Shown here: piece by piece, positions 35,494 to 43,050 of the stretch
Position numbering within the stretch: the stretch's first letter is position 1
Layout: each line of letters begins with the position of its first letter
From: VRUE01 sp963837735
GTDB taxonomy: Bacteria > Actinomycetota > Thermoleophilia > Solirubrobacterales > 70-9
Direction: 5' to 3'
DNA length: 64,000 bases
NCBI GenBank assembly: GCA_963837735.1
Contig: CAWIOM010000004.1
Coordinates: 248,001-312,000 of the forward strand
Notes under the pieces: model-generated
Seen by the model: the letters and a program-made list of their open reading frames with translations, nothing else
Database searches by the model: none
Told to the model about the DNA's origin: nothing
Program-made: the position numbers and the translations under genes

Positions 35494-37158
35494 TCATGCC
35501 GCCCTCCGCGAGCGCTCGACCCGGCGCAGGCCCTCGATCCAGGCGTCGGGGTCGATCTCCCCCCGGATCAGCGCGGCGAGGCCGCTCAGCGCCTCCGCCG
35601 GGCAGCCCGCCGCCGAGATCGCCTCGGCGAGCAGGGGCACGGCGTCGAGGCCCTCCGAGGCCTGGCCGATGATCCGCGGGATCTCCCCGGCCGGCGTGCC
35701 GCCGCCGAGCAGTTCCCCCGCCCGGCGATTGCGGCCGTTCGGCGCCATCATCGTCGCGGTCAGGTCGCCGACTCCCGCCAGGCCGGCGAACGTCTCGAGC
35801 TCGGCGCCGCGCTCGATCGCGTAGTCGGCGCACTCGCGCCAGACCTCGGCGGCGGCGATTCCGGCCGCGTTCAGCCCGTACGGCTCGGCCGCCGCGGCGG
35901 CGAGGGCGGCGGCGTTCTTGGCGGCGCCCGCCATCTCGACGCCGGTGATGTCGCCGGAGCGCTCGCAGACGAGGCCGGCCGTGTCGAAGACGCCGCCCAG
36001 CTGGCTGCGCAGATCGGCGTCGGCGGAGCCGAGCACGAGCGCGGCGGAGCCGGAGACGGCCTCGCGGGCGTGCGCGGGGCCGCCCAGGCAGGCGATCGCG
36101 CGGGCGCGGACCCGCTCGCCGACGTACTCGGCCGGCAGCTGGCCCAGCGGCGCGATCAGGCCCTTGGTCAGCAGCAGCACGGCGGTCCGGTCCCCGATCC
36201 GGTCGGCGATCCCGCCGACGGCCTGGGGCAGCGAGATCGAGGGAATCGCGAGGCAGACGAGGTCGAGGCCGCCGAGCTCGATCTTGCCCGCCTGGCGAAC
36301 GCGCAGCGAGCCGGGCAGGGGGACTCCCGGCAGGTAGCGGCTGTTTTCGCGCGCGGCGTCGAGCTCGGCCGCCTGCTTGCCGGTGCGGGTGCCGAGCTGG
36401 ACGTCGAGGCCGCCGCGGGCGAGCAGGACGGCGACGGCGGTGCCCCAGCTGCCGGCGCCGATGACGGCGGCGCGGCGCATCGGCGGCAGGCCGCCGAGGT
36501 CCTCCCACTGGAGCTCGACGTTGGGCCAGATTCGAGCGGTAACGGTCTCGGCCAGCGCCCGCGAGGGCTCGGCCGCCCGCGGGAAGGTCATCGCCTTGCC
36601 GAGCCGCACCCTGACCCGGCGCGGCCGGATCCTCCAGCCGCGGCGGACGTCTTCGGTGCCGAGCACGGCGGCGGGAATCACCGGGGCGCCGGTCTGCAGG
36701 GCGAGACGGCCGACGCCGCGCCTCGGCGTCGCCAGCGCCCCGGTCCTGATCCGCGTCCCCTCGGGGAATATGCAGACCGTGCCGCCGCGCTCGACGATCA
36801 GGCGGGCGGTCTCCACCGACTCCTCGTCGGACTCGCCGCGGCGGATCGGGAAGGCGCCGAGGCGGGAGAGGACCCAGCCCTGCCAGCGCCGCTCGAAGAG
36901 CTCGATCTTGGCGACGTAGTTCATCGGCCGCCGCCACGGCAGCGCGCCGCCGATCGCGAACGGGTCGAGGAAGCTGCGGTGGTTGGCGGCGACGATCAGG
37001 CCGCCCCGGAGGCGGCCGTGCTCACGCCCGTTGCGGGCGTAGCGAAAGTAGGCGAGGAAGAACGGCGTCATGAAGACCCTGGCCAGCAGGTACAGAGGCC
37101 AGTTGACACCGTGACGGCGCGTGTAGGCGTGGTAGCGCGCGAGACGCTCGGGGGTCAC
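35494..37158 (-). CDS. Fused acyltransferase (PlsC) and glycerol-3-phosphate dehydrogenase (GpsA)
   Basis: One uninterrupted 554-residue frame holds two enzymes. Residues 1-220 are an acylglycerol-phosphate acyltransferase: NHRSFLD at 59-65 (HX4D), FPEGTR near 131, and an N-terminal membrane-associated part. Residues 227-554 are NAD(P)H-dependent glycerol-3-phosphate dehydrogenase: RAAVIGAGSWGTAVAVLL, GVEMAGAAKNAAALAAAA (catalytic Lys) and GVGDLTATMMAPNGRNRRAG. The fusion could make glycerol-3-phosphate and acylate it or its product at the membrane. Start GTG at 37158 with TAGCCA five bases upstream. An internal Met at residue 227 has no Shine-Dalgarno. Confidence 0.93.
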   Translation of the reverse strand: MTPERLARYHAYTRRHGVNWPLYLLARVFMTPFFLAYFRYARNGREHGRLRGGLIVAANHRSFLDPFAIGGALPWRRPMNYVAKIELFERRWQGWVLSRLGAFPIRRGESDEESVETARLIVERGGTVCIFPEGTRIRTGALATPRRGVGRLALQTGAPVIPAAVLGTEDVRRGWRIRPRRVRVRLGKAMTFPRAAEPSRALAETVTARIWPNVELQWEDLGGLPPMRRAAVIGAGSWGTAVAVLLARGGLDVQLGTRTGKQAAELDAARENSRYLPGVPLPGSLRVRQAGKIELGGLDLVCLAIPSISLPQAVGGIADRIGDRTAVLLLTKGLIAPLGQLPAEYVGERVRARAIACLGGPAHAREAVSGSAALVLGSADADLRSQLGGVFDTAGLVCERSGDITGVEMAGAAKNAAALAAAAAEPYGLNAAGIAAAEVWRECADYAIERGAELETFAGLAGVGDLTATMMAPNGRNRRAGELLGGGTPAGEIPRIIGQASEGLDAVPLLAEAISAAGCPAEALSGLAALIRGEIDPDAWIEGLRRVERSRRAA

Positions 37159-37195
37159 CTACTTGGCTACACGGCCGGGGGCGCCCGGTTACCGG

Positions 37196-38215
37196 CTACC
37201 AGGCGCGATCGATCAGCGCCACGAGCTCCTCGTGACTCGGCCGGCCGGGCGCGAGGTCGAGCTCGGGCCGCTCGAGGATCGCCTCCACGGCCTCCTCGAG
37301 GCGCCCGCGGTCGGCGCCGAGCGCACCGAGGCCCGGCGGCCGGCCGCCGAGGTCGAGGATCCGGCCTTCGATCGCGTCGGCGTCGGCGCCGATCGCCGCC
37401 GCCAGCTCGGCGATCTCGCGAGGGGCCCGCGGCGCCATGAAGGCCATCGCCCGCGGCAGGATGCCGGCGTTGGTCTCGGCGTGGGGGCTGCCGCAGACCC
37501 GGACCAGCGTCTGGCAGACGACGTGGTGGATCGCGTACATGCCGGAGTCGATCGCGTAGCCGCTGAGGATCGCGCCGAGCGCGAGGGCACCGCGATCGCG
37601 ATCCCCAGGCTCCTGGTCGAGCGCCGTCGCGATCAGCTCGGCGCCGCGCAGGGCCGTCATCCGCGAGACCGGGTTGGCGAGGGTCGTGTAGAGGGAGTCG
37701 GCGGCGTGGCCGAGCGCGTTCATGGCGCTGGCCCGCAGGCGCGGCTCGGGAAGGCCGGTCATCGCCTCGGGATCGGCGATCGTCAGGGCGGGCCGGACGA
37801 GGGCGTTGACCCGGTCCTCGGCGCCGCTCGGAATCCGGTGGATCCCGGTCATCTCGGCGCCCGAAAGCGTCGTCGGGATCGCCGCGACCTCGGCCCCGGT
37901 TACCGAGGCGACGGCCTTGGCGGTGTCGATCGTCCGACCGCCGCCGAGTGCGACCAGGCGGCTGGAGCCCGCCGCGTCGAGCAGCGCCGCCGCCGTCTCC
38001 GGCACCTGCCCGGAGGGGACGATGTGGACGGCCGCCGCCGCCTCGCGGAGCGGGCCGGCGGCGCCGATCGCGCGCTCGGTCGTGAATAGGTCGAAGGACT
38101 CGAAGCCGTGCTCGGCGAGCAGCCCCGGGGCGTCGCTCAACCCGGTCCTGCGGAAGACGATCGTGCGACCGGCGTCCCGCCAGATGAAATCAGGGGCCGT
38201 CGCCGCGGCGCTCAC
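37196..38215 (-). CDS. Iron-containing alcohol dehydrogenase family, maleylacetate reductase-like
   Basis: 339 residues. An N-terminal Rossmann-like part holds LVALGGGRTIDTAKAVASV and IPTTLSGAEMTGI; the C-terminal helical part has NALGHAADSLY and IHHVVCQTLVRVCGSPHAET, including His ligands. GGGxTIDTAKA and PTTLSGAEMT are typical of maleylacetate reductases, which reduce maleylacetate to 3-oxoadipate with NAD(P)H. GTG start overlaps the stop of the ring-cleaving dioxygenase gene (GTGA), which supports the pathway role. Confidence 0.85.
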   Translation of the reverse strand: MSAAATAPDFIWRDAGRTIVFRRTGLSDAPGLLAEHGFESFDLFTTERAIGAAGPLREAAAAVHIVPSGQVPETAAALLDAAGSSRLVALGGGRTIDTAKAVASVTGAEVAAIPTTLSGAEMTGIHRIPSGAEDRVNALVRPALTIADPEAMTGLPEPRLRASAMNALGHAADSLYTTLANPVSRMTALRGAELIATALDQEPGDRDRGALALGAILSGYAIDSGMYAIHHVVCQTLVRVCGSPHAETNAGILPRAMAFMAPRAPREIAELAAAIGADADAIEGRILDLGGRPPGLGALGADRGRLEEAVEAILERPELDLAPGRPSHEELVALIDRAW

Positions 38216-39121
38216 CTGGTGCGGGGGTTCACCACGGGGCGCAGTTTGGGCTCGACCTGGTCGCGCAGGTGCTCGAAGTCGGGCGGCAGCGAAAGCTTCT
38301 CGCCCAGGTGCTCGAGCTCCTCGTCGACCGTGAAGCCCGGGCCCAGCGTCGCGATCTCGAAGAGCACGCCGCTCGGCTCGCGGAAGTAGATCGACTTGAA
38401 GTAGAAGCGGTCGATGACCGGCGTCGGCCGCGCCCCGGCGGAGATCGCGCGCTCGCGCCACTCCTCGTGCTCGTCGATGGTCGAGGCCCAGGCGATGTGG
38501 TGGACGCTGCCGGCGCCCTGCACGGCGCGCTCGGCGGGCGGCTCGTCGTAGAGGTAGAGGCCGCCGCGCTGGGAGCCGCGCGCCTCCCAGCCGTCTCCGG
38601 AGCGCTCGAACTCGAGCGCCTCGAGCAGGCTCTGGCTGGTCTCGGGGGCGGCGCTGTAGGCGCGAGCGGCATGGAACCCCTGCAGCGCCAGCTCCGCCGG
38701 GACCTCGGGGTGTTCGGCGATCAGCGGCTCGTCGCCGACCTCGACGACCGCCAGCTCGTGCTCGAGCCCCTCGGGGTCGGAGAAGACGAGGCTCTCCCCC
38801 TCGCGCTCGGAACCGGTCCCGTTGGCCGCCAGCCGCTTCTCCCAGAAATCGAGCGACGCGGTGGAGCCGACCCGCCAGACGATCCGGTGGACGTCGCCGG
38901 CGGCGGGCCGTCCCGGCGGCACCCCGGGGAACTCGAAGAAGGTCAGGTCGGTGCCGGCGCTGCCCTTCTCGTCGGCGAAGAAGAGGTGGTAGACGGTCGG
39001 CTGGTCCTGGTTGACCGTTTTCTTCACGAGCCGCAGCCCCAGCACCCCGGCGTAGAAGTCGACGTTGTCCTGGGCGTCGCGCGGTGATCGCGGTTATGTG
39101 GTGGATTCCCTCGAGTTTCAT
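38212..39121 (-). CDS. Ring-cleaving dioxygenase of VOC family (MhqO/LinE-like), one frameshift
   Basis: A two-domain glyoxalase/VOC protein. MKLEGIHHITAIT begins one frame and DNVDFYAGVLGLRLVKKTVN continues in another, after a likely single extra C near 39082. VHHIAWASTIDEHEEW gives the second metal His and YFREPSGVLFEIATLGPGFT the Glu ligand. This family opens hydroquinone-type rings with Fe(II). Together with the coupled maleylacetate reductase it would take hydroquinone to 3-oxoadipate. TATACG lies 7 nt before the ATG. Confidence 0.86.
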
Positions 39122-39128
39122 CGCCTCA

Positions 39129-39136
39129 CGTATAGC
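39129..39136. promoter_or_regulatory. Overlapping divergent -10 elements in a 26-bp gap
   Basis: CGTATAGC between two divergent start codons reads TATACG for the minus-strand dioxygenase (7 nt before its ATG) and TATAGC for the plus-strand membrane protein (11 nt before its ATG). The two -10 boxes share bases, so both promoters probably exclude each other. Confidence 0.45.
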
Positions 39137-39147
39137 ATCAGGGCCGC

Positions 39148-40538
39148 ATGAGCCGCGGACGCAAACGAACGGTCAAGGCCCTTGTCGCGCTCGGCTCCGT
39201 CCTCGCCTTCCTCAGCGTCTTCGGGATCTGGGTCGAACGCCAGGTTCTCAACACCGACGACTGGGTCCACACGAGCGACAAGCTGATCCGCGACAAGACG
39301 ATCCGCTCGGCGCTCTCGAACTACCTCGTCGACCAGCTCTACACCAACGTCGACATCGAAAAAGAACTCGAAGAAATCCTTCCCGGCGAAACGAAGCAGC
39401 TGGCCGGGCCGGTTTCCGGCGGGCTGCGCCAGGTGGCCGGCGACGGTGCCGAAAAGCTGCTGGAAACCTCGACCGCACAGAACCTCTGGGAGGACGCCAA
39501 TCGCTCCTCCCACGAACAGCTCGTCGACGTGCTCGAAAACAACAAGGAAGCCGTCTCGACCGAAAACGGCGAAGTCAAGCTCGAGCTGGCCAGCCTCGTG
39601 ACAAACCTCGCCAGTCAGGTCGGCATCGGCGCCTCCCTGGCCGAAAAACTGCCGCCGGATGCCGCCGACGTGACGATCCTGCGCTCCGACCAGCTGAAGA
39701 CCGCGCAGAACATCGCGATCGCGATGAAGGGCCTGGCGATCATCCTCTCGCTGCTCACCTTCGTCGCCTTCGGCCTCGCGATCTACCTCTCGGGGGAGGA
39801 ACGCTGGGTGACGGTGCTCTTCTGCGGGATCGGGCTGGTCGCGGCGGGCTTTGCCGTGATCGTCGCCCGCGAGGTGTCGGGCGGGATCGTCGTCGGCGCC
39901 CTGGTGACGGAAGACAGCGTCAAGCCGGCCGCCGAACAGACCTGGTCGATCGCCACATCGCTGATGACGAGCATCGCGACGACGGTGATCGTCGTCGGCG
40001 TCCTCTTCGGGGTCGCCGGCTGGCTCGCCTCGCCGACGGGCTCCGCGAAATCGACCCGCCGGTACCTCGCGCCCCCGCTTCGCGATCACCCCGCCTACGT
40101 CTACTCGGGCCTGGCGGTGATCGTCGGCCTCTACTTCCTCTCGGCTTCGGTCCAGAACCTGCGCTCGTTCCTGACCACGCTGGCGATCGCGGGCCTGACC
40201 GCCTACGGCATCCACGGGCTTCGCAAGCAGACCGAAGAGGAGTACCCGGACACGACCTACGAGGAGCTCTTCGGATCGACGCGCGATCGCCTCGTCGGCG
40301 CGGTCAAGAGCGGCGGCGCCAACCTCGGCGAGCGCGCCTCGAAGATGAAGATGCCGGAGGTCCGGATGCCCGGCGGCGGGGAGGCCGCGGGTGGCGAACG
40401 GGCGGCCTCCGCGACCGCCGACGACGCCCGCCTCGAACGACTCGAGCGGCTCGGTGCCCTGCACGAGAAGGGCATCCTCAGCGACGAGGAGCTGGCCGCC
40501 GAGAAGGCCCGCCTGCTCGGCGCTCCGACCAGACCTGA
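39148..40538 (+). CDS. Multi-helix membrane protein with SHOCT tail, frameshift at end
   Basis: About 463 residues: an N-terminal helix (KALVALGSVLAFLSVFGIWV), an exported region of 170 residues without cysteines, then five membrane helices (IAIAMKGLAIILSLLTFVAF; VLFCGIGLVAAGFAVIVA; and others), a cytosolic linker, and a C-terminal SHOCT motif (ALHEKGILSDEELAAEKARL). After that motif the literal frame runs on to 40938 over the next gene. A shift near 40515 gives a TGA at 40536-40538, immediately followed by the next ATG, which is much more likely. Function unknown. Confidence 0.7.
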
Positions 40539-40883
40539 ATGCCGCAGAGGATCGAGGTCTCACGCAACCTGGCGATCTGGACGCTGGTCGGCGTCTGCGC
40601 CCTCAGCGCCGCGATCGGCTCCAGCATCACCCTGCTGGCCGAGACCGGCCCGGCGGGCAAGCAGGGAGAGCGGGGGCCGGTGGGGCCCCGCGGCCCCGAA
40701 GGCGCGGAAGGCTCCGTCGAAGTCCCCGACTTCGGCTTCCTCGAATCCGAAGTCGAAGACCTGGCGAAGGAACTCGGCGACCTCGGCGCCACCGAAGGCC
40801 GCGTCGAAGAACTCGAAGAAGACCTCTCCGGCACCGAAGAAACCGTCAGCGAAATCTGCCTCGAACTGGAAGTGTTCTGCTGA
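40539..40883 (+). CDS. Membrane-anchored collagen-like protein
   Basis: 114 residues: one N-terminal membrane helix (LAIWTLVGVCALSAAIGSSI), then about seven G-X-Y triplets (GPAGKQGERGPVGPRGPEG) and an acidic coiled coil (SEVEDLAKELGDLGATEGRV) with a Cys pair at the end. The triple-helix segment is too short for a stable fibre but could trimerise with the coiled coil. The ATG abuts the TGA of the upstream gene (TGAATG) and has no Shine-Dalgarno, so it depends on translational coupling. Confidence 0.72.
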   Translation: MPQRIEVSRNLAIWTLVGVCALSAAIGSSITLLAETGPAGKQGERGPVGPRGPEGAEGSVEVPDFGFLESEVEDLAKELGDLGATEGRVEELEEDLSGTEETVSEICLELEVFC

Positions 40884-40934
40884 GCGGGCGGGCCAAGATC
40901 CTGGCGCTGAAGCGGCCGGTTCGGCTGCCCGGCG

Positions 40935-42431
40935 CTAGTGGCGCACGCCGAAAATAGGTCGGATCCTGAAGCGGTCGAGGGCGACGGGCCCCCTGAGGCC
41001 GGTGACGCCGATCGCCCGCACACGGAACACGTGCCGGCCGCGGTCCGCCCAGTAGCGAACCGGTGACTTGCAGTGCCTGTAGCGGCGCCGGTCGCGCTTG
41101 CAGACGAAGCCGCGCGCCCGGCCCACCGCGTAGAAGCGGAAGCGGACCCGGATCCGGGCCTTCTCCGTTTCCGAGCGTTTGCGGTCGACGTGGGCGAGGA
41201 TCGTCCGCGGCCGCTTCGGCCGCCGGACCCGGCGGGTCTTCGTTTCATCCTCCGGCGACGCGCTGAAGGGGCCGGTGCTGGTCAGCACCGTCGCGTCCGC
41301 TGCGGCGATCGCGCAGAACGCCGGCGACGGGCAGGAGATGCCGAACATCGCGTTGAGCGGCGGCCGGTCCGGGGTGGGCGGCACGTACGGGATCACGTTC
41401 GTGAGGGACCAGGACCCGTAGCCACCGGTCGGGTCGGTCGAGGTGAGGACGTCGCCGTTGTTGTCGACGGCGATGCACTGGGAGGCCGAGGGGCAGGAGA
41501 TGCCGGTGATCGCGACCGAGCCGCCGCCGTTGCGCTCCGACCAGCGGGCCGGACTGCCCCCCGGGTCGGTGTTGGTAATCAGGTTGCCGCCCGAGTTGCC
41601 GGCGACGCAGAGCGCGCCACCGAGGGCGCAGGCGACGCCCTGCAGGTGGCCGGGCCCGCCCGGGGCCCCTGTGTCGCGCCAGGCCGAGGGGCCCCCGGTG
41701 GGATCGGTCGAGACGAGCAGGAGGCCGTCCTGGCCGACGGCGACGCAGAGCGACGGCGTTGCGCAGGAAACGCCACGCAGGTCAAAGGATGGATCGAGCT
41801 GGGTCACCTGCCAGGCGGAGCTGCCGCCGGCGGGATTCGTCGAGGAGAGGATCTTGCCGCTGGTCCTCGGGTGGTTGTGGTCCTTCACGCCTCCGGACAC
41901 GGCGACGCAGAAGGAAACGGTGGGACAGGAGACTCCTTCGAGGTGGGTATCGAATTCGTCCCCATCGACATCGGCCCGGACCCAGGCCGCTTCCCCGCCG
42001 TCGGGTTCGAATGACGTGTAGACGTCGCCGTTGCCGCTGACCGCCACGCAGAAGGAAACCGACGGGCAGGAGACGCCCTTGATCGTCACCGACCCCGCCG
42101 GCATCGGGAAGCCGGGCGGCGGCGGAGGCCCGTGGGGGTCGGACCCCTTGGGGCCGTAGAAGGACTTCCAGTCACCGGTTCCGCCGGTCGGATTGGTCGA
42201 AGCGCCGATCATCCCGATCTGCCCCGCGGCGACGCAGAACGACCGGCTCGGGCAGGAGACCGCGAGCAGGGGGCCCAAACCCTGCGCGAGCTCGCCTGGG
42301 AAGCGCGGCGCGAAGTAGAGCCGGCGTTCCTTCCATTCGGCGGCGGATGCGTGGCTCGGCCCGAGCGCGAGCATGCCGAGAAGGGCGAGTGCCAGGAAGG
42401 CGACGAGGTTGTTCGGAGCCCTGCGTTCCAC
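40935..42431 (-). CDS. Secreted seven-repeat beta-propeller with Cys pair per repeat
   Basis: 498 residues with a signal peptide (LVAFLALALLGMLALGPSHA). Seven repeats of about 45 residues follow, each containing GVSCPSxSFCVAV-like text: VSCPSRSFCVAAGQ, VSCPSVSFCVAVSG, VSCPTVSFCVAVSG, VSCATPSLCVAVGQ, VACALGGALCVAGN, ISCPSASQCIAVDN and ISCPSPAFCAIAAA, with STNPTGG...W between them. This fits a seven-bladed propeller with one disulfide per blade. A C-terminal basic Ig-like domain (FVCKRDRRRYRHCKSPVRYW, GRHVFRVRAIGVTG) closes the protein. Ligand unknown. Confidence 0.82.
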   Translation of the reverse strand: MERRAPNNLVAFLALALLGMLALGPSHASAAEWKERRLYFAPRFPGELAQGLGPLLAVSCPSRSFCVAAGQIGMIGASTNPTGGTGDWKSFYGPKGSDPHGPPPPPGFPMPAGSVTIKGVSCPSVSFCVAVSGNGDVYTSFEPDGGEAAWVRADVDGDEFDTHLEGVSCPTVSFCVAVSGGVKDHNHPRTSGKILSSTNPAGGSSAWQVTQLDPSFDLRGVSCATPSLCVAVGQDGLLLVSTDPTGGPSAWRDTGAPGGPGHLQGVACALGGALCVAGNSGGNLITNTDPGGSPARWSERNGGGSVAITGISCPSASQCIAVDNNGDVLTSTDPTGGYGSWSLTNVIPYVPPTPDRPPLNAMFGISCPSPAFCAIAAADATVLTSTGPFSASPEDETKTRRVRRPKRPRTILAHVDRKRSETEKARIRVRFRFYAVGRARGFVCKRDRRRYRHCKSPVRYWADRGRHVFRVRAIGVTGLRGPVALDRFRIRPIFGVRH

Positions 42432-42441
42432 AAATCCATAA

Positions 42442-42469
42442 ACCCGGGAACCGGCGATTCGGTCCGGGT
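42442..42469 (-). terminator. Hairpin after tRNA-Thr
   Basis: On the minus strand ACCCGG and CCGGGT arms, with an inner ACCG/CGGT stem, form a hairpin that ends in TTTAT. It lies just 3' of the tRNA and before the propeller gene, as expected for an intrinsic terminator. Only a short U-tract is present. Confidence 0.5.
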
Positions 42470-42471
42470 AA

Positions 42472-42544
42472 GCCCGCCTCCGGGATCGAACCGGAACTCT
42501 CCGGATTACAAATCCGGTGCTTTAGCCAGTTAAGCTAGGCGGGC
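42472..42544 (-). tRNA. tRNA-Thr (anticodon UGU)
   Basis: The minus strand folds as a tRNA: 7-bp acceptor GCCCGCC/GGCGGGC, a D arm around GCTTAACTGGCTAAAGC, anticodon stem CCGGA/TCCGG around TTTGTAA (anticodon TGT), and a T arm CCGG-TTCGATC-CCGG. CCA is not encoded. Its first ten bases overlap the last codons of the nuclease gene, and a hairpin follows. Confidence 0.93.
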
Positions 42545-42975
42545 AGTTCGTAATCGCGTGCCCAGCGTACGCGCTTACTCTGATTATTGAGGGACTCCTC
42601 CACCCGGAGATACATGCCTCTCCGGGGGGCCTCTTTGGCGGGGATCACGTATACGCCGTCGTTCTCCGGGCAGTACACGGCGAACAGGTCGACCTCGCCT
42701 GAGTAGTCGCGCGACCGAGCCTCACGGGTGTTCGAACGGGTGCTGCAAGTCGTGACCTGAATTGCACCGACTCGTAGCCGCCCCGTCTTGCATTGGACCC
42801 GCAGAAAGCCCCTTTTCGGATCGTCGATGACAAGGTCGTAGCGCTGGTTGACACCACAGGGCAACAGCACTGCATGGCCGTGTTTGGCGAGCCGACCCCA
42901 GATTGCGGCCTCGCTTCGATGCCCGATGTCGACGGGGTGCCTGCTCGGGGGCCGAGTGCTCAAAAGCGAACACAT
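42535..42975 (-). CDS. PD-(D/E)XK nuclease of the I-Ssp6803I homing endonuclease family
   Basis: 146 residues. The catalytic set is E22, D47 (QRYDLVIDD), then Q61-x-K63 (FLRVQCKTGRLR), the Q-x-K variant of PD-(D/E)XK known from I-Ssp6803I (PDDEXK_5 family). RDYSGEVDLFAVYCPENDGV and VRWARDYEL complete the family pattern. No group I intron surrounds it; it stands alone and its last three codons, including the stop TAG, are bases 2-10 of tRNA-Thr. TAGCCT eight bases before the ATG supports the start. It probably cuts DNA site-specifically; target unknown. Confidence 0.85.
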   Translation of the reverse strand: MCSLLSTRPPSRHPVDIGHRSEAAIWGRLAKHGHAVLLPCGVNQRYDLVIDDPKRGFLRVQCKTGRLRVGAIQVTTCSTRSNTREARSRDYSGEVDLFAVYCPENDGVYVIPAKEAPRRGMYLRVEESLNNQSKRVRWARDYELPA

Positions 42976-42983
42976 GTTCGATC

Positions 42984-42989
42984 AGGCTA
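42984..42989 (-). promoter_or_regulatory. Predicted -10 (TAGCCT), 8 nt before nuclease start
   Basis: TAGCCT on the minus strand, eight bases before the ATG at 42975. Transcription from here would run through the nuclease gene into tRNA-Thr. Confidence 0.45.
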
Positions 42990-43050
42990 TTGCCCTGGCC
43001 AGATGGATTGATGGCCCACGCGAATTGGGGATCCGTGCCATCTTTCCGAT

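Noticed and set aside
34678..37440. A 920-codon open frame on the plus strand
   Set aside because: It lies antisense to the ECF sigma and PlsC-GpsA genes and has random low-complexity composition.
40539..40938. Extension of the SHOCT membrane protein to 596 residues
   Set aside because: The extra part overlaps a convincing collagen-like gene in another frame and is Arg/Pro/Ser-rich noise; a single indel near 40515 explains it better.
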